Positions 1 to 6,685 of a DNA stretch of 10,715 nucleotides are shown here, piece after piece (positions within the stretch are counted from its first letter, which is position 1; the number at the start of each line of letters is the position of its first letter). Position numbers and translations under genes: made by a program. A model generated the notes under the pieces. The model had not been told where the DNA came from, ran no database searches, and worked only from the letters and a program-made list of their open reading frames with translations. Source of the DNA: an uncultured Bacteroidota bacterium (GTDB taxonomy: Bacteria; Bacteroidota; Bacteroidia; Chitinophagales; Chitinophagaceae); NCBI GenBank assembly GCA_903933995.1, contig CAIZMD010000647.1, positions 1-10,715 on the forward strand, in the 5' to 3' direction.

Positions 1-140
1 CTAATACCAGTAGAAGCGTCTAATACAAAAACACCAGATTCCATTTTAAGAGATACCGGTTGGGGTATGATAGCTGGTTCTTGAGCTGAAAGCATTTTGA
101 TACTTATCAAAAGCATCAGAGTAAAAAAGCATTTTTTCAT
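1..140 (-). CDS. Beta-N-acetylhexosaminidase (GH20), N-terminal fragment, cut by the left window edge
   Basis: Only the first 46 codons are visible, reading leftwards from an ATG at 140; the frame is open to base 1. Residues 1-20 form a typical signal peptide (MKKCFFTLMLLISIKMLSAQ), so the product is exported. The mature part starts EPAIIPQPVSLKMESGVFVL. This is the characteristic opening of the GH20b domain, the small alpha/beta domain ahead of the catalytic barrel in exo-beta-N-acetylhexosaminidases, which usually begins with an 'IIPxPxxLxxxxGxFxL' strand. Known family chemistry is release of terminal beta-GlcNAc or GalNAc through substrate-assisted catalysis by an Asp-Glu pair; those residues lie outside the window. 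The gene begins 17 nt after the GH35 stop codon on the same strand, so the two are probably co-transcribed, with galactosidase followed by hexosaminidase. The family call rests on about 26 mature residues. Confidence 0.75.
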   Translation of the reverse strand, partial: MKKCFFTLMLLISIKMLSAQEPAIIPQPVSLKMESGVFVLDASTGI

Positions 141-157
141 GACTGAAATTTAAAATA

Positions 158-1990
158 TTATTCTAAAGTAGCACCTGCAGATACTGGGGCTGATGATGAT
201 TGTAATAAGTCAAAAACAATGATTTCATTATTCCCTTTTTTCAACCATTGTGCAGGGCAGAAGATTTTTTGTTGTGGTCCTATATTCCAATAGCGGCCAA
301 GGTTATGGCCGTTTACATAGACCATTCCCTTACTATATTTTGACAAGTCAAAATATGTGTCTCCTATCTCAGTTAATTGAAATGATGCTTTATAAAAATG
401 GCATAGTTTATCCTTGATCGGTTTTGCAACAGCAACAGGAGGATGCTTGGCCATAAATGCTTCATCCATAGGCAGCAAAGTGGTTTGCCAATTCATCAGT
501 GTCATCCCATTGAGGGTAACCCTATCTGTAATCCCTTTTCTATCGTGCATAAACTGCGCAAAATTAATATGACCCATACCCTCCATCACAATTTCTAACA
601 CAGGATTTTTCACATCAGATTTTGGCAAAACAACTTCCCAATTACCCCCGTCTCTATAAACCGTATCAATAAATTTTCCATTCAAAAAAACCAACGCATA
701 ATCATGTGGTTCCCAAATTTTCAACTTACCTGATTTGTGACCAATCAATGTGGTAGAATAAATAGCCATCCCTTGATTTTGACCCAATGCCTCAAAGGTT
801 TTTGGTTGCGCTGAAGCGATGCTCGGTAGTTGATAGTCCCAAATAGAAGCCACTTGTTGCAATTCAAATGGCGCAATGCTAATGGTTTTAATGGGTGCTG
901 GAATAGCAGGCAACGGTTTTGAAGTATATGACTGAATCATCCTTCTCAGCATAAAAAATTTGGGCGTTGCCATACCTTGTTCACTAATAGGAGCATCATA
1001 ATCATAACTAGTTAGATCAGGCTGATACTGCGTAGGCGAAAATGCATTAGCACCAGCCGTGAAACCAAAATTGGTTCCACCATGCACAACATATAGATTA
1101 AATGATTTTTTATGATCCAATAAATAGGTGATTTCTTTTTTCAAATCATTGGTATCGGGCTTTGCCCATTTTTCGCCCCAATGGGTTAACCAACCGGGAT
1201 AAGTTTCTCCACTAAATGCAGGTACATTGGGATTGTGTTTTTTGGCTTGGGCAAAATCGCCTTCGTTTCCACCACTATCCAAACCAATGGCTGCGCCGTC
1301 TATATTTCCAGCATCCAACATATATGCAGTAGGGCCATCAGAAGTATAGTATGGAACATTAAATCCATTGTTCATCCAAAGTGTACGCAGGGTTTCCATA
1401 TAGACTTTGTCATTGCCATAACTACCATATTCATTTTCCACTTGAACCATTAAAATAGGACCACCTTTACTCACTTGCAGATTCACTACTTCTTTGGCCA
1501 AACGATTGATATACCTTGTAGCTGCACTCATGTACCTAGAATCCATACAGCGCACTTTAATGTCTGGAATCTTTAATAAATAGGGAGGAATACCACCAAA
1601 ATCCCATTCCGCACACACATAGGGGCCAGGTCTGAAAATCACCCACATGCCCTCTTCTTGACAAAGCTTTAAAAAAGCAGCTATGTCTTTGTTATTGCTT
1701 TTAAAATCAAATACCCCTTCTGTGGTTTCATGAAAATTCCAAAAGATATAGGCCGCAATGGTATTACATCCCATTGCTTTTGCCATTTGAATTCTATGGC
1801 GCCAATATTCGCGTGGAATTCTGGCAGGGTGCATTTCTCCACTAATAATTTGATAGGGCTTCCCGTCTAATAAAAAGTCTTCCTTACCCAGTTTGAATTG
1901 ATGCGTTGCAACAGGTTTAGAACCTGTTTGAGCATTCAAGGTTAAAGCATTTAAAAGAATCAGGCAAATCAGACCAGCTAAAGATTTCAT
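158..1990 (-). CDS. Secreted beta-galactosidase, glycoside hydrolase family 35
   Basis: This 610-residue protein has a signal peptide (residues 1-20, cleavage likely after LNA before Q21). It would hydrolyse terminal beta-galactosides in the periplasm or outside the cell with retention of configuration. The catalytic barrel spans about residues 30-355. The family signature GGPILMVQVENEYG (176-189) carries the predicted acid/base Glu187, and FSGETYPGWLTHWGE (259-273) carries the predicted nucleophile Glu262. The usual GPYVCAEWDFGGIP, VVHGGTNFGF and SYDYDAPISEQG segments are present, so all key parts look intact. Residues 370-600 hold the beta-rich accessory domains, including the 'GMVYVNGHNLGRYWNIGPQ' jelly-roll motif. 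Length is normal for a bacterial GH35. The ATG at 1990 places the signal peptide at the N-terminus; there is no strong Shine-Dalgarno sequence, as is usual in Bacteroidota. It is followed 17 nt later by a GH20 gene. The galactoside linkage preferred cannot be read from the sequence. Confidence 0.95.
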   Translation of the reverse strand: MKSLAGLICLILLNALTLNAQTGSKPVATHQFKLGKEDFLLDGKPYQIISGEMHPARIPREYWRHRIQMAKAMGCNTIAAYIFWNFHETTEGVFDFKSNNKDIAAFLKLCQEEGMWVIFRPGPYVCAEWDFGGIPPYLLKIPDIKVRCMDSRYMSAATRYINRLAKEVVNLQVSKGGPILMVQVENEYGSYGNDKVYMETLRTLWMNNGFNVPYYTSDGPTAYMLDAGNIDGAAIGLDSGGNEGDFAQAKKHNPNVPAFSGETYPGWLTHWGEKWAKPDTNDLKKEITYLLDHKKSFNLYVVHGGTNFGFTAGANAFSPTQYQPDLTSYDYDAPISEQGMATPKFFMLRRMIQSYTSKPLPAIPAPIKTISIAPFELQQVASIWDYQLPSIASAQPKTFEALGQNQGMAIYSTTLIGHKSGKLKIWEPHDYALVFLNGKFIDTVYRDGGNWEVVLPKSDVKNPVLEIVMEGMGHINFAQFMHDRKGITDRVTLNGMTLMNWQTTLLPMDEAFMAKHPPVAVAKPIKDKLCHFYKASFQLTEIGDTYFDLSKYSKGMVYVNGHNLGRYWNIGPQQKIFCPAQWLKKGNNEIIVFDLLQSSSAPVSAGATLE

Positions 1991-2096
1991 ATTAGAAGCA
2001 TTGATGGTTCAAAAACTCACCAATGCTACTAAAAATTCCGGCCATTTCCCGTTTAAATCTTGCGCAAACGATTGTACGAAACTGTAATGGATAGTT

Positions 2097-2126
2097 CAAA
2101 TATGGGAGTTAAAAAAGCCCCATCAA
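2097..2126 (-). promoter_or_regulatory. Candidate Bacteroidota-type promoter for the GH35-GH20 transcript (weak)
   Basis: Reading the minus strand, TTG (2126-2124) is followed after exactly 19 nt by CATATTTG (2104-2097). The Bacteroidota primary sigma factor consensus is TTTG, about 19-21 nt, TAnnTTTG; the -7 element mismatches only at its first base. Transcription would start near 2090, giving a leader of about 100 nt before the GH35 ATG. The -33 element lies inside the terminator hairpin of the upstream nuclease gene, which is possible but makes a chance match more plausible. Confidence 0.27.
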
Positions 2127-2138
2127 CATGATGGGGCT
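2111..2138 (-). terminator. Intrinsic terminator of the nuclease gene
   Basis: A perfect 10-bp inverted repeat (AGCCCCATCA at 2116-2125 and TGATGGGGCT at 2129-2138) is separated by a 3-nt loop. On the minus strand the stem is followed directly by a run of T (the A tract at 2111-2116 on the plus strand), the arrangement of a Rho-independent terminator. The stem begins 22 nt after the nuclease stop codon. It separates that gene from the GH35-GH20 pair and implies the pair has its own promoter in 1991-2110. Confidence 0.9.
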
Positions 2139-2160
2139 CTGAAGCTATTTTTATGCTGTT

Positions 2161-3570
2161 TTATGGAATATACAATTTGGCTTGCAATGTTTTTTGAAGA
2201 TCTAAAGGCAATTTTGACAATAAATCATACGATGTTGCTTTTTCAATTGCATCAATAGTAGTAATATACTTTTTCCAATCCGCATCAATCACATTCTCAT
2301 TAGGAGTATCAATTGCCAAAACAGTGGTATTGGCATTCACTCTAGAAAGATCTGCATTACCTACCGGAAGAATTACAGCAACTTTCCAAACTCTTTTAGG
2401 AACCACTACCTTACCATTATTAATGGTCTCAGCATATCCATTAGATCCTGTTCCACCTTTTCCATAACTACCCATAATAATATACACTTCGTATCCTTTC
2501 TGCATTTCTGCTCTTAAATAGGATTCCAAAGATGCCCAAGTTTGTTGGTTATTATTCGGTGCTTGTGGAATCATATTTGGCATTAGGAAGGTAGCAGAAT
2601 TTGCTTCTACAGAACTGGTTCTATCAGCAGAAGGACAATTATGACCTCTGTCAAAACCTGAACCACTAAAACTATTGCTTTGTACTTGGTAAAAATCAGT
2701 TGGAAAGCCAGTAAATGCTGCAAAATTGTCTTGTCTAGAAGTGCTACCAACATTGGACGCGTCTAAATGCCAAGACACCCAGTTTGGAGTATTTCTTGAG
2801 CTACTATGCGATGTTGTAAAATATTTAAAATCAACTAAATAATTTTCAATTGCTACACTTGTAGATGTAGCATTTGAAGGATTCCCAAACAATAAATTGC
2901 TATTATCTCCATCTACTGGTGGAACATCAATACCTGACCCATTGGGAAAACCCCTACCAGGTGCTGGTGTGGAGTAATTAACTGTGTCTTTAATATTGTC
3001 AACTACTTCCTTGAAAATAATCCCAGGGTTACCCGCACCAATAAAAGTTACATCATCAATATTGACCCTTGTGGTACCAGTTTTTCTAATCTGAAACCTA
3101 ACTGGTTTAGTAACTGTAATCTTAAAAGTATCTGAAATAAAGGTTTTACTATTCGTATTTAAGTTAGCCCCTAATTGGGTATAGGTAGTTCCCTTGTCTT
3201 CAGAGATCCAAACAGAAACAACTGAAGCAGCATCATTACCATATTGGGCATGCTTAATAACCAAAGCATTGATACTATCCACATCAAAGTTCATTCCTAT
3301 TTTACCTGTTCTAAGTCTAACAGCTTGAAGCTCATTCTTGATGTCGGCAGCTGTACTTCCCAAAAGACCATCATCAAAATTCCAAGTTCCTGTTTTAATG
3401 GAAACATCTGCCACTGCATAGGCGGCTTTTGAACCCATTTCAAAATCTTCCTTAATGGTGTATTTAACGGGAACATGTACATATGGGACAATGGTTTCAG
3501 TAATCTCCATTTTCTTGGTACAACCAAATACAAAGGCGCTAGCTAGCGCTAATACAAAAATTTTTTTCAT
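2161..3570 (-). CDS. Lipoprotein DNA/RNA non-specific endonuclease (NUC1 / Serratia nuclease family) with N-terminal beta-sandwich domain
   Basis: This 469-residue protein would cleave single- and double-stranded DNA and RNA with a His general base and one divalent metal. The N-terminus MKKIFVLALASAFVFGC is a lipoprotein signal with Cys17 as the acylated residue, so the enzyme is membrane-anchored. The following residues (TKKMEITET) are not a clear Bacteroidota surface-export signal, so periplasmic versus surface location is open. Residues about 38-180 form a beta-rich module of the jelly-roll/adhesin kind, ending TRVNIDDVTFIG; I infer a binding or positioning role. The nuclease domain spans about 225-445 and has the DRGH motif (Asp307-His310, catalytic His310). 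The PNMIPQ...NNNQQTWASLE stretch carries Asn341, which matches the Serratia metal-binding Asn119, and Glu349. All core residues are present. The ATG at 3570 places the signal correctly. A terminator follows, so it appears monocistronic. Roles in nucleic-acid scavenging or eDNA degradation are inference. Confidence 0.92.
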   Translation of the reverse strand: MKKIFVLALASAFVFGCTKKMEITETIVPYVHVPVKYTIKEDFEMGSKAAYAVADVSIKTGTWNFDDGLLGSTAADIKNELQAVRLRTGKIGMNFDVDSINALVIKHAQYGNDAASVVSVWISEDKGTTYTQLGANLNTNSKTFISDTFKITVTKPVRFQIRKTGTTRVNIDDVTFIGAGNPGIIFKEVVDNIKDTVNYSTPAPGRGFPNGSGIDVPPVDGDNSNLLFGNPSNATSTSVAIENYLVDFKYFTTSHSSSRNTPNWVSWHLDASNVGSTSRQDNFAAFTGFPTDFYQVQSNSFSGSGFDRGHNCPSADRTSSVEANSATFLMPNMIPQAPNNNQQTWASLESYLRAEMQKGYEVYIIMGSYGKGGTGSNGYAETINNGKVVVPKRVWKVAVILPVGNADLSRVNANTTVLAIDTPNENVIDADWKKYITTIDAIEKATSYDLLSKLPLDLQKTLQAKLYIP

Positions 3571-3617
3571 TAGATGGGGGTTAAAACTAAAATAATTTCA
3601 GTGCGGCAAGATATATA

Positions 3618-3649
3618 AAACCCTATTCTAGAATAACGCTGATAACAAA
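3618..3649 (-). promoter_or_regulatory. Candidate promoter of the nuclease gene (weak)
   Basis: On the minus strand a TTTG (3649-3646) is followed after 20 nt by TAGGGTTT (3625-3618). The -33 box is a full match to the Bacteroidota consensus and the spacing fits, but the -7 box matches TAnnTTTG at only 4 of 6 informative bases. It would give a leader of about 40 nt. The two palindromes in this region overlap both boxes. No convincing counterpart was found for the plus-strand permease; the best is TTG at 3650-3652 with TTAAATTG at 3671-3678. Confidence 0.22.
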
Positions 3650-3655
3650 TTGTTA
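3624..3655. promoter_or_regulatory. Two adjacent palindromes in the divergent nuclease/permease intergenic region
   Basis: TATTCTAGAATA (3624-3635) is a perfect 12-bp palindrome. Seven bases on, TAACAA-A-TTGTTA (3643-3655) is an inverted repeat with 6-bp arms around one central base. Both lie in the 130-bp gap between the divergent nuclease and permease starts. Neither has the GC-rich stem or T run of a terminator. A transcription-factor operator is possible, but short AT-rich palindromes also arise by chance and no regulator gene is in the window. Confidence 0.3.
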
Positions 3656-3700
3656 ATAAAGGAATTAAGATTAAATTGCCCAATAGCAGAATTTGGCAAA

Positions 3701-5179
3701 ATGGAACAAAAAAGCACTCTATCTAGGAATATTAGCATTACAGGATTGGTAGCCACCGGTATTTCATCCATGATTGGGGCATCTATCTATATAGTTCCAT
3801 TCATGCTGCAAAAAAATGTGGCTGGCATTGGTCCTTATATTCTACCTGCTTTTCTAGCAGCGTCAGTTCCTGCGCTATTTGCGGCTATCTGCTATGCCAT
3901 TCTCTCCAGTGCCATGCCCAGAGCGGGTGGTAGTTATGTCTATGCTAGCAGGTCTATACACCCATACTGGGGTTTTGTTGCCAGCTTCTCACAATGGTTT
4001 GGCTTATCCATAGTGATTGGTGTAGTCTCCTATATGGTCTTACCATTTTTCCGCGATGTATGCATTACGCAAGACTGGAAGGCGCTGGCTCAGTTTTTTG
4101 ACCAACCCAATACCAGATTATTCTTGTCACTTGGTTTATTATGGAGTTTTATCCTGATCAATATTTTTGGCATTCAAACCTATCAGTTCACCATTATTGG
4201 TTTAGTGTTGATTACTTTTTTATTAGCGAGTATAGTTATCATTGCTGGATTCATCTATACAGAAACTGATTTTATTCAAGGTGTCTTTCAAAAAGACGGC
4301 ATTCAAATTCACCGAGAAGCAGGTTCATTTGATTGGCAACAATTTTTAAGCGCAGCTGCTGTATTATTTGCCAGTTTTATTGGTTTTGATTCCATTGCAC
4401 AAGCAGGTGGAGAAGCAAAGAATCCCAGTAAATCCTTGCCCAGAGCTATTCTAATCACCATTGTTACGGTTACCCTATTTTATTTGTTGTTTTGTTTTGC
4501 AGTGTATAGAATAGTGCCTTGGAATTTTGTAAGAGACTTAGCCAATAGCAAAGACATTTCTGCTACCACCCTACTGAATTATGTACTACCCCCATTTTGG
4601 TCTGTGCTCATTATGTTGGGAGCTAGCATTGCTTTACTCAAAGACCTCCCCTCCATGGTGCTATCTGTATCAAGACTATGTTTTGCTTGGTCAAAGGATC
4701 AACTGTTTCCAATTTGGTTAACCAATGTGCATCCCAAATACAAAACACCACATTGGGCCATTCTCTTTAGTGGTATGGTCTCAAGTATTGGAATCTTGGG
4801 TTGCCATTTTGCCAGCGATATATTTTTAGGTATTGATATCATGGTCATGTCAATGTTGATTAATTTTATTTTGATCTGCTTATCTGTATTGTTAATACAA
4901 CACTATAATCCAGTGCTAGCAAAACAAATAGCCGTGATTAAAAACCCCATGCTCCAAAAAATGATTGCCATTTTGGGCATCATCAGTCTTGGTTTTTTAT
5001 TATTGATCCATATTCAAAATGATTTGGCCACTGAACAAAAAGCTTGGTATTTTCATGCCAGTTATGTTTGTGCATTGGTCATGTTATTTGCTAGCATCCT
5101 CTTTTATTGGTACTGGCATCAATTGAAAAAAACAGGATTGACCAATACCAATTATTTTAAAGAATTACCAGCTGAATAA
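3701..5179 (+). CDS. APC-superfamily amino acid / polyamine permease, 12 transmembrane segments
   Basis: This is a 492-residue inner-membrane transporter of the amino acid-polyamine-organocation (APC) superfamily; substrate and coupling ion cannot be told. Twelve hydrophobic segments are visible, at roughly residues 12-35, 45-70, 90-115, 140-158, 162-186, 213-234, 248-270, 295-315, 353-370, 376-400, 418-438 and 450-472. The TM1 bend GISSMIGASIY (20-30) and the segment FIGFDSIAQAGGEAKNPSKS (226-245) after TM6 are typical APC landmarks, as are PRAGGSYVY (73-81) and the DLPSMVLSVSRLCFAWSKD loop after TM8. I chose the ATG at 3701 because it gives the usual short APC N-terminus (MEQKSTLSRNISITG). 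The frame extends upstream to a TTG at 3650, which would add 17 residues of unsupported sequence. It is the first gene of a plus-strand run; the next gene starts 17 nt after its stop, so transport is probably linked to the AKR-Rid enzyme's substrate. Confidence 0.88.
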   Translation: MEQKSTLSRNISITGLVATGISSMIGASIYIVPFMLQKNVAGIGPYILPAFLAASVPALFAAICYAILSSAMPRAGGSYVYASRSIHPYWGFVASFSQWFGLSIVIGVVSYMVLPFFRDVCITQDWKALAQFFDQPNTRLFLSLGLLWSFILINIFGIQTYQFTIIGLVLITFLLASIVIIAGFIYTETDFIQGVFQKDGIQIHREAGSFDWQQFLSAAAVLFASFIGFDSIAQAGGEAKNPSKSLPRAILITIVTVTLFYLLFCFAVYRIVPWNFVRDLANSKDISATTLLNYVLPPFWSVLIMLGASIALLKDLPSMVLSVSRLCFAWSKDQLFPIWLTNVHPKYKTPHWAILFSGMVSSIGILGCHFASDIFLGIDIMVMSMLINFILICLSVLLIQHYNPVLAKQIAVIKNPMLQKMIAILGIISLGFLLLIHIQNDLATEQKAWYFHASYVCALVMLFASILFYWYWHQLKKTGLTNTNYFKELPAE

Positions 5180-5196
5180 GCCTTCAAAATAATCCA

Positions 5197-6639
5197 ATGA
5201 AAAGTACCAGACTTAGTGATAATCTTAGCATTTCAAAAGCATTGATTGGTCTATGGCAGATTGCCGATTTAGAAAGAGACAATCACAAAGTAGACCCCAT
5301 TGCAACCGCCAAAGCCATGCACGCTTACTATGAACAAGGCTTTACCAGTTTTGACATGGCAGATCATTATGGTTCTGCTGAAGAAGTGGTGGGTGTATTT
5401 AGAAAAACCTATGGCTTGCGCGATGTTCAATTTCTAACCAAATGGGTTCCAAGCCCTGGTAATATTACAGCCACACAAATTGAAGCAGCTGTAAAAAAAG
5501 CTTTGACCAGATTACAAACCGATCAAATTCAACTTATGCAATTTCATGCGTGGAATTATGCCCATCCTAGTTGGCTGGATTGTTTGTATGGGTTGCAAAA
5601 ATTGCAAGAAGAAGGATTGATTGCTAATTTGGGACTCACCAATTTTGACGAAGCACATTTGAATATGGTGATTCAGTCTGGAATCAAAGTTGTCAGTAAC
5701 CAAGTTTGTTATTCCTTATTAGATCAACGTGCTGCAGGAAAAATGACAGCTACCTGTTTAGAACATAATGTAAAACTCTTGGCTTTTGGAACTGTTGGTG
5801 GGGGCTTCTTTAGTGAGAGGTGGCTGAACCAACCAGAACCCGCTATCAACGATTCATTAACTTGGTCTCAAATGAAATACAAGCGTTATATAGACGCTGC
5901 TGGAGGATGGGTTTGGTATCAAGAGCTATTACAAACATTATATAGCATCGCGCAAGCACACAAGGTTTCTATAGCAACCATTGCCAGTGCTTATATTAAA
6001 GAACAACCCGCTGTTGGGGGCGTGATCATAGGGGCAAGAATGGGCGTTTCTGAACATATTTTAGAGAACAAAAAAGTTTTGGACATTCAATTAAGCGAGG
6101 CTGAATTAGCTCAAATCAAAAGCGTATTGGCAAAGGGTCAATCCATTCCAGGAGACTGTGGTGATGAATACAGAAAGCCGCCTTATTTAACGGCTACTGG
6201 AGACCTGAGTCATCATGTAAAAGATTTTCCGCTTCCCTATCCTGTATATGCTGATAACAATGGTAAAACCAAGGCCCTATCGGGCACTAGTTGGGAATCT
6301 ATGGCAGGTTATAGCCGTGCTGTAAGAAAGGGCAACCGTATATTGGTTTCAGGCACTACTGCTACCCATGGAAATCAAGTGATTGGGGGTAATGATCCTG
6401 CAGCTCAGGCACATTTTATTTTTGACAAAATAGAAGGGGCCATTCAATCCTTGGGTGGCAAATTGGAAGACGTTGTAAGAACACGTGTATTTGTCAAAGA
6501 CATTAACCAGTGGGAGCCCATTGCAAGAGCGCATGGTCAAAGATTTGCCGAGATTCAACCTGCCAATACCATGGTACAAGCCAATTTAATTGGGGATGAT
6601 TATTTGGTAGAGATTGAGGCAGAAGCCATAGTGGAATAA
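5197..6639 (+). CDS. Two-domain protein: aldo/keto reductase fused to a Rid (YjgF/YER057c/UK114) domain
   Basis: This 480-residue cytoplasmic protein has no signal peptide. Residues about 10-320 form an NAD(P)H-dependent aldo/keto reductase barrel with the full catalytic tetrad in expected contexts: Asp53 and Tyr58 (FDMADHYG), Lys82 (FLTKW) and His117 (MQFHAW). The nucleotide-site regions LGLTNFD, VVSNQVCYSLLDQRA and GGVIIGAR are present. A linker with GDCGDEYRKPPYLTATGDLS (319-338) leads to a Rid-family domain at about 365-480, with ILVSGTTAT, EDVVRTRVFVKDI and a C-terminal YLVEIEAEAIV strand. Rid proteins form trimers with active sites between subunits; RidA hydrolyses enamine/imine intermediates. 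The position of the RidA carboxylate-binding Arg (E. coli Arg105, in PARSCVEV) is Asn457 here (PANTMVQA), so this is not classical RidA and its reaction is uncertain. A coupled imine-to-carbonyl-to-alcohol chemistry is inference. It sits 17 nt after the permease and 46 nt before the photolyase, probably in one operon. The frame is continuous, with no sign that the fusion is an error. Confidence 0.9.
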   Translation: MKSTRLSDNLSISKALIGLWQIADLERDNHKVDPIATAKAMHAYYEQGFTSFDMADHYGSAEEVVGVFRKTYGLRDVQFLTKWVPSPGNITATQIEAAVKKALTRLQTDQIQLMQFHAWNYAHPSWLDCLYGLQKLQEEGLIANLGLTNFDEAHLNMVIQSGIKVVSNQVCYSLLDQRAAGKMTATCLEHNVKLLAFGTVGGGFFSERWLNQPEPAINDSLTWSQMKYKRYIDAAGGWVWYQELLQTLYSIAQAHKVSIATIASAYIKEQPAVGGVIIGARMGVSEHILENKKVLDIQLSEAELAQIKSVLAKGQSIPGDCGDEYRKPPYLTATGDLSHHVKDFPLPYPVYADNNGKTKALSGTSWESMAGYSRAVRKGNRILVSGTTATHGNQVIGGNDPAAQAHFIFDKIEGAIQSLGGKLEDVVRTRVFVKDINQWEPIARAHGQRFAEIQPANTMVQANLIGDDYLVEIEAEAIVE

Positions 6640-6685
6640 AAGCCAATAGACCGAACAATTGGTTCTGGATACCTGTTAAAGGATC

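Noticed and set aside
1235..1453. 72-codon open frame on the plus strand inside the GH35 gene
   Set aside because: It lies wholly antisense to a strongly supported enzyme gene, has no recognisable domain, and shows no start signal. The same holds for small frames at 3244-3432, 5512-5703, 6349-6579, 7280-7468, 7981-8211 and 9090-9311.
3650..3700. Upstream TTG start extending the permease by 17 residues
   Set aside because: The ATG at 3701 gives the normal short APC N-terminus. The extension (LIKELRLNCPIAEF...) has no family counterpart and would run into the palindrome at 3643-3655.
6646..6668. Possible hairpin between the AKR-Rid and photolyase genes (CCGAAC / GTTCTGG and CCAAT / ATTGG pairings)
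   Set aside because: The stems are short or bulged, mutually exclusive and without a T run. It does not support a terminator or attenuator.
6678..6683. AAAGGA as Shine-Dalgarno site of the photolyase gene
   Set aside because: It is only 2 nt from the ATG, closer than working sites, and Bacteroidota generally do not depend on Shine-Dalgarno pairing.
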